Assembly: GCA_965242805.1 (NCBI GenBank)
Contig: CBDETD010000002.1
Span: 558,001 to 622,000, forward strand
Length of the DNA: 64,000 nt
Origin: JANQEU01 sp965242805
GTDB lineage: Bacteria > Bacteroidota > Bacteroidia > Cytophagales > Cyclobacteriaceae
Direction: 5' to 3'
Positions 35,938 through 45,995 of this stretch are shown here, in pieces. The first letter of the stretch is position 1; every line of letters begins with the position of its first letter. Position numbers and translations under genes: made by a program. The notes below the pieces were generated by a model. That model was not told the origin of the DNA. It was given only the letters and a program-made list of their open reading frames with translations, and searched no databases.

Positions 35938-36606
35938 TCACTTACAGAATCGCCCCGGAGATGCGTGTGACCCCTCTTCAAAATTCCAGTCAACGCATTT
36001 TACATCTTCTAAAGACCATAAAGAATATGTTACGGATTGTAGAAAAGCATTTGCCCCAAAAGAGCCCATTTGATCTGTTAGCTTCTGATCCTCATCTACT
36101 CCCAGGTAAACAATTCCGTTTTCTATCTTCCGTAATATTGTATTTGGCCCATAGATTCCTTTTACTGCATTGATCTCCTCTACTATACCCTTGACAGTAG
36201 GATCAACAGGTTTCCTATCAAATAATGGCCGAGTCAAATTTGGATCTCCAAAGGTCCAGATACCAGGCCCGTAGCCTTTCACGAGAGCCTTTGACCATTC
36301 CTCCAACCTCTTATATTGCTCTTTTTGGAATCTAGCGTTACTCTCAACCCTGTCGGAATCAAATTCTATCTCTTCCAATTTCTTGATTTGATCTTTGAGG
36401 TCCCCAATCTCACGTAAGAAATTAGTAATAGTCTCATCCCTGGAATCGGAATGATCCTTCACTTTCATTAGATACATATCCCTTTCTTCCCGTAAATGCT
36501 TCATTTCGGCCTTTAAAGTTCTGATCTCACTTATTAACTTTCGCTTGGTTGTACAGGAAGACATTGCTGAAAGGATTACGAAAACCAATAAATATTCAAA
36601 TCTCAT
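35938..36606 (-). CDS. lipoprotein with coiled coil and conserved C-terminal domain
   Basis: A ~222-residue lipoprotein. The signal ends in SAMSSC, followed by a strongly charged coiled coil (about 20-105). A globular C-terminal domain (about 110-222) contains YGPNTILRKIENGIVYLGVDE and ends with WNFEEGSHASPGRFCK. I chose the ATG at 36606; the alternative is a TTG at 36618. The coiled coil may span the periplasm from the outer membrane. Family not recognised. It is divergent from a secreted DinB gene and downstream of nothing in its own direction. Confidence 0.75.
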   Translation of the reverse strand: MRFEYLLVFVILSAMSSCTTKRKLISEIRTLKAEMKHLREERDMYLMKVKDHSDSRDETITNFLREIGDLKDQIKKLEEIEFDSDRVESNARFQKEQYKRLEEWSKALVKGYGPGIWTFGDPNLTRPLFDRKPVDPTVKGIVEEINAVKGIYGPNTILRKIENGIVYLGVDEDQKLTDQMGSFGANAFLQSVTYSLWSLEDVKCVDWNFEEGSHASPGRFCK

Positions 36607-36706
36607 GTCACTGATCAAGTTTTTTATAAGATAGCGAATTCGAAAGTTCAGGGAAGGATAACTCTTACTTATTCATTAACTTAATCAATCGATCAATCGA
36701 AAAACC

Positions 36707-37231
36707 ATGAAAAGCCACACCATCATAGTTCTATTACTTTGTACTTTCGGAGTCCATGCACAAGAAAACAGCACCATCACCTCGTTGATTGCTGATTTTG
36801 AAAGAGGAAAGGCGATGTCTCTTGCTTATATTGATGCAATGCCTGAAGATGAATTTGATTTTCAACCAACTCCCGAGGTCCGAACTTTCGCCCAACAAAT
36901 GTTACATGCTGCACAGGGTACCATCGGATTAAGCGCCAACGGAACAGGAGTGGAAAGGATCTATCCTGACGCAAATCTTGAAAAGGATGAATCCCTTCAA
37001 TCAAAGGCTGAGGTAAGAAGGATTGTAGAAGAAAGCTTTGATTTCGCCATAAATGGGATCAAAAATCTGGATCCTGCAACGTTCGATGAGATTGTTGAAA
37101 GAGGTCCGTTCAAGGTAACACGACTGGGTTGGATACAAAAAGCCAATGAACATATAGGGCATCATAGGGGCCAATGTGCAGTTTATTTGAGATTAGCTGG
37201 GATCGTTCCCCCGGAATACGAGCTTTTCTAA
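36707..37231 (+). CDS. secreted DinB-family protein
   Basis: A 174-residue protein with a signal peptide (cleaved near VHA-QE, residue 19) and a DinB four-helix bundle. The metal site is intact: H67 (MLHAAQG) and the pair from EHIGHHRGQ (H149, H153). Cytosolic DinB relatives include thiol transferases such as BshB-type or mycothiol enzymes; exported forms are frequent in Bacteroidota and of unknown role. It is the metal-competent paralogue of the 20.3 kb protein. Confidence 0.88.
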   Translation: MKSHTIIVLLLCTFGVHAQENSTITSLIADFERGKAMSLAYIDAMPEDEFDFQPTPEVRTFAQQMLHAAQGTIGLSANGTGVERIYPDANLEKDESLQSKAEVRRIVEESFDFAINGIKNLDPATFDEIVERGPFKVTRLGWIQKANEHIGHHRGQCAVYLRLAGIVPPEYELF

Positions 37232-37262
37232 TTCTAAAGCTGGAACTTCAACTTGTTCTTGA

Positions 37263-39698
37263 TTAGCCCATTATCACATCAATGTGGGTCACTCCTGACT
37301 CTTTCGGGATTGGGATAATGTTAGCGTTTGTCAATTTACCGTCTACATTCATCGACTTAACTCCTCTGGACACATAATCCGGATTTCTCACTTGAATATG
37401 AAACGTTGATCCCCTGAATACTCTGGTCACCTTAAATTCCTCCCAGTCTTTCGGGATCACCGGATCAATGATCAAACCGTCATAATCGGGACGTATTCCT
37501 AAAATGAATTGTGTAATAGCATAGTAATTCCAGGCAGCTGTTCCAGTCAACCAACTGTTCTTTGCCTCTCCGGGTTTGACAGCGTCCTTACCCGCAATCA
37601 TTTGGGAGTATACATAAGGTTCGGTCTTATGAAGTTCACTGATGTCCTCCAGGAAAGCTGGTGCTATTCGAGAATAATAATCAAATGCCCTATCCCCATT
37701 CCCAATCAACGTTTCCGCAATCATGATCCATGGATTGTTGTGGCAGAAGATGCCAGCATTTTCCTTATATCCTTGGGGATATGTTGAGATCTCGCCATAT
37801 TCAATGTAATACTTTGAATATGGAGGATTATTCAAAACAATTCCATATGGGCATGCCAGCCTCTTATTCACCTCCTCCAATGCCCTTTCCGCCCGACCAT
37901 CATCCAGACCGATTCCGGCCATCACACAAAAACCCTGGGATTCTATGAATATCTGACCTTCATCATTCTCGTTACTACCAATTTTGTTCCCATTATCATC
38001 ATATGCCCTTAAAAACCATTCCCCATCCCAACCATAGTTGTTAATAGCCTCAGTCATTTGTAATACGGCTTTTCTGGCCCTTTCACCTTCATCAGTTTTA
38101 CCAAGATGATCGCATATCCTGGCATATTCCTTACCGTAAAGAACATACTGACCCGCAATCATCAGCGACTCGGCTACTCCCTCACTCTTATTCTCAGTGG
38201 TCTGAAATGGCTCATCAGGATTGTTGGAAAAGCAATTGAGATTTAGGCAATCATTCCAATCAGCCCGACCGATCAAAGGAAGGCCGTGAGGGCCCAGACG
38301 ATCCAGATTGTAATTGAAAGATCTTTTAAGATGCTCAAAGAGTGTATCAGCTTTGGAGTGATCATTGTTGAAATCCACCTTTTCTTGCAGAATACCCCAA
38401 TCTCCACTTTCTTTTATGTACGCAGAAACTCCCAATACCAACCACATGGGATCGTCATTGAAGTTTCCACCAATGTCATCATTACCCTTCTTAGTTAAAG
38501 GTTGATATTGGTGAAATGCTCCCCCGTCTTCAAGCTGCGTGGCAGCAAGGTCCAGGATCCTTTGTCGACTACGACCTGATTCCATGTGCACAAAGCCTAT
38601 GAGATCTTGATTGGAATCCCTAAATCCCATCCCGCGACCAATGCCCGATTCGAAGTAAGATGCAGATCGGGAAAAATTGAAGGTTACCATACACTGATAA
38701 GCATTCCAGATATTGACCATTCGATCCAGTTTATCTTTCCCTGAATTCAATTGAAACATTCCCAGTCTCTTATCCCAGTACTCCTTCAATTCCATGAATG
38801 ATTGATTTACCTGTTCAACGCTCTCAAGTGTTGGGATCAGCTTTTTTGCTGGTTTTTTATTGATGATACCCGGCGACTCAAACTTCTCCTCCTGCTTGTT
38901 TTCCGCATAGCCCAGAATAAAGATCAATTCATCAGTTTCCCCTGGTTCAAGTTCCAATTCAATACAATGTGAAGCTATAGGACTCCAACCCGCTGCAATC
39001 GAATTTGAAGGTTTACCATTTGATACTACCTGTGGGTCCGCGTGTGAATTGTATAATCCAACGAAAGATTCTCTATCCGTATCAAAGCCGGAGATATCCT
39101 TATTCACCCAATAGAATGCAAAATGGTTTCTGCGTTCCTTGTATTCAGTCTTATGATATATTGTGGAACCCTGGACCTCTACCTCACCCGTTGAATAATT
39201 ACGTTGAAAATTGGTCATGTCATCCAGGGCATTCCATAAATTCCATTCAGTATAACTGAACAGTTTGAATGACTTCCGATTTGTGGACTTATTGGTGAGT
39301 ATAAGGTGCTGGACTTCAGCATTCGTACCCAATGGCACAAAATATTTAACATCTGCTTCCAATTCGTTTTTCTCACCTACTATTCTGGTGTAACCTAATC
39401 CGTGTCTGCATTCGTAGTTATCCAGATCTGTTTTAACAGGTTTCCATCCGGGAGACCAGTACTCACCATTTTCCCTGATATAGAAGTATTTGCCGTTGTC
39501 ATCAATAGGGACATTGTTGTATCTATATCGCGTGATTCGCCTTAAACGAGCATCTCTGTAAAAGCTATACCCTCCACCTGTATTCGAAATGAGTGAGAAG
39601 AAATCCTCCTGGCCCAGATAATTGATCCATGGCCACGGAGTTTGGGGGGTTTTAATTACATATTCCCTCTTATCATCGTCAAAGTATCCGAATTTCAT
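37263..39698 (-). CDS. cellobiose phosphorylase (GH94)
   Basis: An 811-residue cytosolic phosphorylase, normal length for GH94 cellobiose phosphorylases. It has the N-terminal YFDDDKREYVIKTPQTPWPW segment, an (alpha/alpha)6 barrel with GMGFRDSNQD (about 356-365), the general-acid aspartate within RADWNDC (478-484) and HNNPWIMIAE. It converts cellobiose and phosphate to glucose-1-phosphate and glucose. It follows the sugar:cation symporter gene by 12 bp. The free glucose can be used by the ppgK product, linking this operon to the 21.7-30 kb cluster. Confidence 0.93.
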   Translation of the reverse strand: MKFGYFDDDKREYVIKTPQTPWPWINYLGQEDFFSLISNTGGGYSFYRDARLRRITRYRYNNVPIDDNGKYFYIRENGEYWSPGWKPVKTDLDNYECRHGLGYTRIVGEKNELEADVKYFVPLGTNAEVQHLILTNKSTNRKSFKLFSYTEWNLWNALDDMTNFQRNYSTGEVEVQGSTIYHKTEYKERRNHFAFYWVNKDISGFDTDRESFVGLYNSHADPQVVSNGKPSNSIAAGWSPIASHCIELELEPGETDELIFILGYAENKQEEKFESPGIINKKPAKKLIPTLESVEQVNQSFMELKEYWDKRLGMFQLNSGKDKLDRMVNIWNAYQCMVTFNFSRSASYFESGIGRGMGFRDSNQDLIGFVHMESGRSRQRILDLAATQLEDGGAFHQYQPLTKKGNDDIGGNFNDDPMWLVLGVSAYIKESGDWGILQEKVDFNNDHSKADTLFEHLKRSFNYNLDRLGPHGLPLIGRADWNDCLNLNCFSNNPDEPFQTTENKSEGVAESLMIAGQYVLYGKEYARICDHLGKTDEGERARKAVLQMTEAINNYGWDGEWFLRAYDDNGNKIGSNENDEGQIFIESQGFCVMAGIGLDDGRAERALEEVNKRLACPYGIVLNNPPYSKYYIEYGEISTYPQGYKENAGIFCHNNPWIMIAETLIGNGDRAFDYYSRIAPAFLEDISELHKTEPYVYSQMIAGKDAVKPGEAKNSWLTGTAAWNYYAITQFILGIRPDYDGLIIDPVIPKDWEEFKVTRVFRGSTFHIQVRNPDYVSRGVKSMNVDGKLTNANIIPIPKESGVTHIDVIMG

Positions 39699-39710
39699 AA
39701 ATCAATTATT

Positions 39711-41063
39711 TTATTCCTGGGTTGTCCGGGATCGTTGAAGTTCTTCACTCATCTTTTCCAGGGTCAGTGTGTTCAGAGGATAAACCATCAACACCAAAAC
39801 TGCGGGAATTGTGATCAGGGCCGGAACCCAACTCATGAGCATTTTAATCCCTGGTATAGCCCCTGATATCGTCGCTTGATCCATACCATCATATCCATAA
39901 CCACTTAATATGAATCCAATTATAGCGCCCGCAGCTCCTCCTCCAAATTTCATCGCGAATGTGCCAGCAGAAAATACCAGCCCTGTTGCTCTTCTTCCAT
40001 TCTTCCACTCGGAATAGTCGGCAGAATCTCCAAGCATTGCAAAGAAAAGTACTGGCATGATGCCTGCACCGAATTCAGATAGTGTACCCAATATAAAAAT
40101 CAGCATTGTGTCTCCAGGGGAAGCAACCATCAAAAATGAATTTGTGATCCCTGAGAAAAGCATTACATAAACAAAGAGATTCCTTTTCCCAAAAAAATTA
40201 GCAAGTGGAGTAGTTACTAATGCAGCAAACATCGATGCTATCAGTAAAACCACCATGTATGAGGCCGCTAGCAATTCTTTATCTAAATATCGCTTGAAGT
40301 AAATTACCGTAATCCCCTGTTTAATAGAATTGTAAGTCACAAAAAGAAAGCCAACAAGAAGTAATATCAACCACGGTTTATTAGTCAATAGATCCTTAAG
40401 ATCACTCCAAATATTGCTCTCCGTTTTCTTCGTTTCGGTAACCCTTTCCCTGGTTGTGAAATATGTTATCAGTAAGAATCCTGCCAATAGAATAGACAGT
40501 AAATAAATGGAGTACTGATACCCTTTATTTTCATCGCCCCTGCCGAGAAACAATACAAGATATATCAGCAGTCCCTGCGTGATAATCCCGCCTAGATAGG
40601 CACCTGCAAACCTGAATGAAGAGAGACTCGTCCGCTCCTTTTCATCAGGTGTCATTACACCCATGAGGGCCGAGTATGGAACATTACTGGCAGTGTAAAT
40701 TAGGGTCAGAGAGATATAGGTCACATAAGCATAGATAAGTTTTCCGGATGGACCGAAATCCGGAGTGGTAAATGTTAAAGCCAGTATTACTCCAAAAGGA
40801 ATTGCCGTCCATAGGATCCAGGGGCGAAATTTTCCTTTTGGAGAATGTGTACGATCAGCTACCATGCCCATTATAACATCCGTAACTCCGTCTGTCATCC
40901 TGGTGATCAACAGTAATAATCCTGCTGCCGCCGCTGATATACCAAAGACATCGGTATAGAATACCAAAAGAAATGTAGTCAGGGTTCTCCAAGCGATATT
41001 TGCCGCGGTATCCCCTAAAGCATAGCCGATCTTTTCTCCGATCTTTATTTTAGGTGTAATCAT
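39711..41063 (-). CDS. glycoside-pentoside-hexuronide (GPH):cation symporter
   Basis: A 450-residue, 12-helix transporter of the MFS GPH family: KIGYALGDTAANIAWRTL at the N-terminus, RMTDGVTDVIMGMVADRT in loop 2-3 and GVMTPDEKERTSLSSFR in the central loop. These match MelB/XylP-type sugar:cation symporters. It is the first gene of the two-gene cellobiose phosphorylase operon, so cellobiose or another beta-glucoside is the likely cargo. Confidence 0.92.
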   Translation of the reverse strand: MITPKIKIGEKIGYALGDTAANIAWRTLTTFLLVFYTDVFGISAAAAGLLLLITRMTDGVTDVIMGMVADRTHSPKGKFRPWILWTAIPFGVILALTFTTPDFGPSGKLIYAYVTYISLTLIYTASNVPYSALMGVMTPDEKERTSLSSFRFAGAYLGGIITQGLLIYLVLFLGRGDENKGYQYSIYLLSILLAGFLLITYFTTRERVTETKKTESNIWSDLKDLLTNKPWLILLLVGFLFVTYNSIKQGITVIYFKRYLDKELLAASYMVVLLIASMFAALVTTPLANFFGKRNLFVYVMLFSGITNSFLMVASPGDTMLIFILGTLSEFGAGIMPVLFFAMLGDSADYSEWKNGRRATGLVFSAGTFAMKFGGGAAGAIIGFILSGYGYDGMDQATISGAIPGIKMLMSWVPALITIPAVLVLMVYPLNTLTLEKMSEELQRSRTTQE

Positions 41064-41166
41064 CAGGTTCGAATTTCGAGAACCTCACATGAATTGACCC
41101 CAGAGAATTACGTCAAACGACCATGTTAATTATGCTATAAATGGATCCGGTTCCAATGGACCTTGA

Positions 41167-43218
41167 TTATTCAATAACCTTGATGTCCGAATTTTGACCA
41201 TTTCCATTGGAATGAGTCACTTTCAGATCCGATCCCTCTCCCGAGTCACTTGGAGACCCTTTATCATTCAAGACGAATCGGTTCATTCCTACTTTCAATT
41301 GTTTCGCTATTTCATTCAAGTGTTCGGATTTAGTACTGAAGTTCTCCATTCCTGAAGACAATTCGTTAGCTGAACTTGTGATCTCCTCCGTTCCTGCAGC
41401 TGTTTGCTCGGCAATAACGACAACAGATTCGACATTGGAAACAACATTCGAAATACTCTCAGTCTGGGATTTCGTGGTTTTCAGAACGTCCTCAGAAAGC
41501 TCCAATGACTGTTTTGATCGGGAAGAAATCGAGTTAAATACCTCCACCGTTTTCTGAGAGGACTCTACTCCACTCTGGACACTGTTGTTCATATCATCAA
41601 TCACCGCCACAGCTCTATCCGTATCTTGTTGAACATCCTGGACCAATTTCTCGATCTCTTGTGCGGATTTACGAGAATCTTCGGCAAGTTTTCGGATCTC
41701 CTCTGCCACTACCGCAAAACCTCGTCCGTATTCCCCGGCCTGAGCAGCTTCAATTGCTGCATTCAAAGCCAGAAGATTGGTTTGTGAAGAGATTTCCGTT
41801 ATCACACCCAATACCCTTGATATTTCTTTTGATCTTTCATTAAGTACACTGATGGATGCCTGGGTCTCGCTCGAATATTTCGATATGTTTTCAATGTCAT
41901 TCACAACATTAGTCACCATTTGCATCCCCTTCTCACTGTTTTCGACACCAGCCTTGGCAGAATCGTTGATGGATATAGTCTTCTTTTCCATTTCTTGTGC
42001 TGAGGCCAGGACATCTTCCAGAATATTTGAAGTTTGCTCAATGTTAGCTACCTGTCTTTGCGCACCATTACTCATTTCGGCAATTGCGCTCGCGATCTCA
42101 TCAGTACTTGAGTTCATCTCCTGTCCTGATATCATCATCATGGTAGATGCTTCCTCCACTGACTTAATGCCTTCATTAATTTGATTCAAAAGTATTGTCA
42201 GACTATCAAGTGCCGCATTCATATCCTCCGCCAGGGACTTCATATCTCCCCTTGCCTCTATGTCATATCGCTTTGTCAACACGCCATTTGACATCTTATT
42301 AGCTATGTCCGTAATAAGCAGTACCGGGGTAGATATAGAGATCAACAGGTTATTTATCGATTGAGCCAATTCCTTCCATACTCCTTTCTTTCCATCAATA
42401 CTCATCCTTGCGCTAAGATCACCTTCTTCTCCGGCAGTTGTAACAACATCATTAGTTTCATTTATCAATTCGGTAATTACCGTAGTAAACTGTTCATTTA
42501 CCGATACCAATGCCTCACTTACGGAGATCTCATTTTCTTCAACTACAATTTCATCTTCATCGGAATTGGCAATGACTGAGGCAACCTGCTTAACGTCTAT
42601 TGCTACTCTTTTCATTTCCTCAATTTGCTGATTTAGCTGATAACTTGAGACAAATCGATTAACCGTTTGCTTTCGCAATCGCAAAGACGTCCAGATACTC
42701 ACTAAAACCCCCAAAACTGCTAATCCCATATGGTAGAAGAAAATCATGTAGGTAATCTGATCCATATTGATCAGGTAACTCAAATATTGCTCCTGACCTC
42801 CCATGACCAGAAGAAATATTGCTGTATGATGAATTACTACAAGAGCGGCGAAGGGAATGAATACACGCCAATCCTGATAGATGATAAGGACAATGGGCAA
42901 TATAAAAAACCAGAAATGCATCTCGTACATTCCATGCAATTGCGCAAGGTACTGAAGCATGAAAATGGCCATTACTGATGCCCCGACCATTCTCGAAAAA
43001 AGAGTAGCTCCAAAAAATATGACAGAGATAGCGAATAGTGCTACACTCAGAGTTCCCACTCCCAATCCGAATATCCATGTGTCATAATGGAATGCTATCC
43101 CAATTCCAAAGAGATATAAACCGGCAATTATGAACGCAACGTTCTTTTCATTTGATTTTGCAAGATTCTTAATGTGATCCTGGTAGTCTTTTGTGAGTAA
43201 AATGTTTTCAGTCGTCAT
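41167..43218 (-). CDS. methyl-accepting chemotaxis protein with integral-membrane sensor
   Basis: A 683-residue chemoreceptor. It has no periplasmic sensor domain; instead six or so helices fill residues 26-182. They contain H95, E99 and H101 (LHGMYEMHF) and H130-H131 (IHH), a polar cluster typical of a sensory membrane domain. A linker and HAMP-like segments follow (about 245-345), then the signalling hairpin with tip QTNLLALNAAIEAAQAGEYG (478-498) and EEITSS methylation-type helices. The start lies 17 bp from the upstream thioredoxin-like gene, so the two are probably co-transcribed. No che genes are present in the window. Confidence 0.93.
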   Translation of the reverse strand: MTTENILLTKDYQDHIKNLAKSNEKNVAFIIAGLYLFGIGIAFHYDTWIFGLGVGTLSVALFAISVIFFGATLFSRMVGASVMAIFMLQYLAQLHGMYEMHFWFFILPIVLIIYQDWRVFIPFAALVVIHHTAIFLLVMGGQEQYLSYLINMDQITYMIFFYHMGLAVLGVLVSIWTSLRLRKQTVNRFVSSYQLNQQIEEMKRVAIDVKQVASVIANSDEDEIVVEENEISVSEALVSVNEQFTTVITELINETNDVVTTAGEEGDLSARMSIDGKKGVWKELAQSINNLLISISTPVLLITDIANKMSNGVLTKRYDIEARGDMKSLAEDMNAALDSLTILLNQINEGIKSVEEASTMMMISGQEMNSSTDEIASAIAEMSNGAQRQVANIEQTSNILEDVLASAQEMEKKTISINDSAKAGVENSEKGMQMVTNVVNDIENISKYSSETQASISVLNERSKEISRVLGVITEISSQTNLLALNAAIEAAQAGEYGRGFAVVAEEIRKLAEDSRKSAQEIEKLVQDVQQDTDRAVAVIDDMNNSVQSGVESSQKTVEVFNSISSRSKQSLELSEDVLKTTKSQTESISNVVSNVESVVVIAEQTAAGTEEITSSANELSSGMENFSTKSEHLNEIAKQLKVGMNRFVLNDKGSPSDSGEGSDLKVTHSNGNGQNSDIKVIE

Positions 43219-43235
43219 TAGTTAAAAAATTACAC

Positions 43236-43841
43236 TTACAATTGGCAGCCCCATCCATTAACCTGATGTGGTGGAAATAAGGGTGAGGGCCTGTTTCTAC
43301 TTTTTGACGCCAAGGCGATTGCAGGCGCCGAACCTTTGATATTCAATGGACCGCAAAGTCCATTGTTATCGTTGTAATTACCCCGAAAATAGAGCGTATT
43401 GTCGGGATCAAGAATAACAGCTTGAGGTGTTGAGTTGATTCCGAATTTTTGAAATGTATCGATATCTACATTTTCAATGATTCGAATGAAGTTTGGTAAG
43501 TTGTATTTCTCTCTGAGCGATTTCGATTGCATCTTACCATTAACTGCAATATAAAAATCAAAATCCTCTTGGAATTGTTTGGTGAAAATTTCGATATGCT
43601 CAATATTGATCCTCGAAAGTTTACAATCATTTTGGAAAAAATGAATGAAAGCTGGTTTTCCATTAGCAGGTTGGAAATTGCTATCTATGATCAAAGAGCC
43701 GATTTCCGGGAGACTTTCTCCTGGCGGTTTAACAACATAAAATCGGTATTCTTCCTGCCAAAATACATAAGAGATGATAGAAATAATTCCCATCATGAAA
43801 GCTATGGCAAATATTCTTTTGTATTCAAGGAAAGTGAGCAT
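43236..43841 (-). CDS. thioredoxin-fold membrane-anchored protein (DUF6436-like)
   Basis: A ~201-residue protein with one N-terminal membrane helix (FAIAFMMGIISIISYVFW), then a thioredoxin-like fold: FIHFFQNDCKLSRIN, VNGKMQSKSLREKY, INSTPQAVILDPD (the cis-Pro strand) and LYFRGNYNDNNGLCG. The CxxC is replaced by CKLS, so a dithiol reductase is unlikely. The pattern reminds me of DUF6436 proteins; not certain. I chose ATG 43841; a longer start at 43964 would add a leader without similarity. It is upstream of the chemoreceptor in the same operon. Confidence 0.75.
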   Translation of the reverse strand: MLTFLEYKRIFAIAFMMGIISIISYVFWQEEYRFYVVKPPGESLPEIGSLIIDSNFQPANGKPAFIHFFQNDCKLSRINIEHIEIFTKQFQEDFDFYIAVNGKMQSKSLREKYNLPNFIRIIENVDIDTFQKFGINSTPQAVILDPDNTLYFRGNYNDNNGLCGPLNIKGSAPAIALASKSRNRPSPLFPPHQVNGWGCQL

Positions 43842-44004
43842 ATGTATGTTTTGGAAAAATAAAACTGCATAAAACATTATCATCTTTTGCAATGAAACAG
43901 GTAAACAGGGATTCTGATTGATAAACGAGAATTCTTTGGAATGAATGGAAATTATGATCCTCACAATTTCAAACCAGGTTCATCATTTGTAATTTTCGGG
44001 AAGT

Positions 44005-45159
44005 ATGGAATTTAATCTGATCAACTTCCTGGGATTCCTGGTTTTCACCCAATTGTTGTTCATCACATTCTTCCTGTTCACTCATAGAAGTGGTAAGGTT
44101 ACTGCCAATAGAATCCTGGCTACCTTTTTTCTTCTTCTTTCTTTCAACGTATTGGATGGGATTATAACGATCAATGGCTTATATCTAAAGTATCCTGATT
44201 TAGCAGGAATTGAGGAACCCTTCGCTTTGTTATATGGCCCACTCATAATGGTTTACACAAACCTGATCCTATACAAAGACTATAAACTTGATCCATCACA
44301 CCTCCTACATTCCATACCATTTATCATAGTATTAGGATATGTCATCTTCTCATTTCACATAAAACCGGAGTTTGAAAAACTGGACATAATTACCAGGTTC
44401 GGAAAACTTGAAGTGCCCTTGGCCCTGTATTTCATAGTTCTTGGAATCAATCTGCACTTTCTTGTTTATATAGGTCTTTCGAAAATTGAAATTCATAAGT
44501 ATAGAAAGGCCATCAGATCCCAATTTTCCCAATATGAAAAGTTATCCATGTCTTGGCTTTCTTTCATGCTGAATTCTTTCATCATCATATTGGCAGCTTC
44601 CATGCTGACCACCGCGCTTGTTCCCATGTCTAATCCATTATTAACTGAATCACTCTTATTGGTATCGGTAGTTTTTATCTTCATCTTCATATACCAGGTG
44701 GTTTTGAAGGGGCTCCGGCAACCACAGCTATTTTCAGGAATTGAAGTGAAGGAAGTCTCAATCGTTACCGACAAATACAAAAGCTCCAATATCTCTAAGG
44801 AACAAGCTGTTAAAATTGAATTGGAAATGGATAAACTAATAGAATCTGAAAAACTCTTCCTGAATTCGACGTTAACAATCAATGACTTCGCAGAGAAATT
44901 GAATACACATCCACGAACATTATCCCAGGTAATAAATGAACGTAAGAGAATGAACTTCTATGAATTCGTGAATGAGAAAAGAATAATGCATGCCATAAGT
45001 TTGTTGGAGTCCTCCAATGACTCGAAACAAACAATTCTTGAAATCGCGTATGCATCGGGATTTAATTCAAAGTCCTCTTTCAATGCATTCTTCAAAAGAG
45101 CCACCGGGCAAACCCCTAGCCACTATAAAAACCAACTAAAAAAGCGTATTGATTCATGA
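44005..45159 (+). CDS. 7TM-AraC membrane transcriptional regulator
   Basis: A 384-residue protein with seven predicted membrane helices (about residues 1-245) followed by a cytoplasmic AraC double HTH (about 285-380): LTINDFAEKLNTHPRTLSQVIN and TILEIAYASGFNSKSSFNAFFKR. This architecture is common in Bacteroidota and implies membrane-sensed transcription control. The CPBP protease gene starts 19 bp downstream, so the pair is an operon. Confidence 0.92.
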   Translation: MEFNLINFLGFLVFTQLLFITFFLFTHRSGKVTANRILATFFLLLSFNVLDGIITINGLYLKYPDLAGIEEPFALLYGPLIMVYTNLILYKDYKLDPSHLLHSIPFIIVLGYVIFSFHIKPEFEKLDIITRFGKLEVPLALYFIVLGINLHFLVYIGLSKIEIHKYRKAIRSQFSQYEKLSMSWLSFMLNSFIIILAASMLTTALVPMSNPLLTESLLLVSVVFIFIFIYQVVLKGLRQPQLFSGIEVKEVSIVTDKYKSSNISKEQAVKIELEMDKLIESEKLFLNSTLTINDFAEKLNTHPRTLSQVINERKRMNFYEFVNEKRIMHAISLLESSNDSKQTILEIAYASGFNSKSSFNAFFKRATGQTPSHYKNQLKKRIDS

Positions 45160-45178
45160 ATTAAGTCGATAGATCTGA

Positions 45179-45952
45179 ATGTATTCCCCAAGTTTGGTGG
45201 AAAACATGATACGGTTATTAAACTCAAAAAATTCAAGATTGACCTCACGAGAGATCTTGCTTCTACATCTTGTTCCCGGGGTTATCATCACTGTTTTCTA
45301 CATTCTGGTAGCCCCTGGAATTGTAAAGAATGGTTATCCTAGTCTTATTGCTTTGCTGGCAGCAGAATTGTTCATTCTAGCACCGGTAGAACTTATCCCA
45401 TTGTACAGGTTGGGCTTCAAGATCAACAACAAACTTTCACTTAATGGCATTTTGCTTTATACCAATAGGATTAAATGGAAAGTACTCATCAAATATGGAG
45501 TTGGAGGTATTCTCCTTTGCTTCATTTTATACATCCCCCTCTATCCAATTGGTGCATTGATCAGAGAAAACCTTTTCTCATGGTTGCCCGATTGGTATTT
45601 TGATCCGGGTTTTGACCGATACAGTCAGGAATTATTAATAAAGGCCTTCGCATCAGCGGTAATAATCGATGGAATTGTTGGTGCAGGTGTCGAAGAATTA
45701 TACTTCAGAGGATACCTGCTTCCAAGAATGCAACATCTGGGGAAATGGGCACCTGCAATCAATGCATTCCTATTTACGATATACCACTTCTGGCAGCCGA
45801 TGAATTATCTGGGAATATTTTGTGTAGGACTGATCATCGCATACGCAACATGGAAAACCAAAAGTATTTGGGTTGCCTTGTTTATACACTGCGGAGTCAA
45901 CATTATTGGCAATGGTCTGACATTATTGGCAGTTATGAGCGGAAATTTATGA
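45179..45952 (+). CDS. CPBP family intramembrane metalloprotease
   Basis: A 257-residue polytopic protein with the CPBP/Abi motifs: EELYFRG (E172-E173, R177), FTIYHFW (H203) and LFIHCGVN (H237). These form the glutamate/histidine active site of Rce1-like proteases. A later ATG (residue 10) is also possible. It could cleave membrane substrates related to the 7TM-AraC sensor encoded immediately upstream; that link is inference. Confidence 0.9.
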   Translation: MYSPSLVENMIRLLNSKNSRLTSREILLLHLVPGVIITVFYILVAPGIVKNGYPSLIALLAAELFILAPVELIPLYRLGFKINNKLSLNGILLYTNRIKWKVLIKYGVGGILLCFILYIPLYPIGALIRENLFSWLPDWYFDPGFDRYSQELLIKAFASAVIIDGIVGAGVEELYFRGYLLPRMQHLGKWAPAINAFLFTIYHFWQPMNYLGIFCVGLIIAYATWKTKSIWVALFIHCGVNIIGNGLTLLAVMSGNL

Positions 45953-45995
45953 TCATCCGGAATAGCTGCCAATCTATGGATCAAATATATCATCT

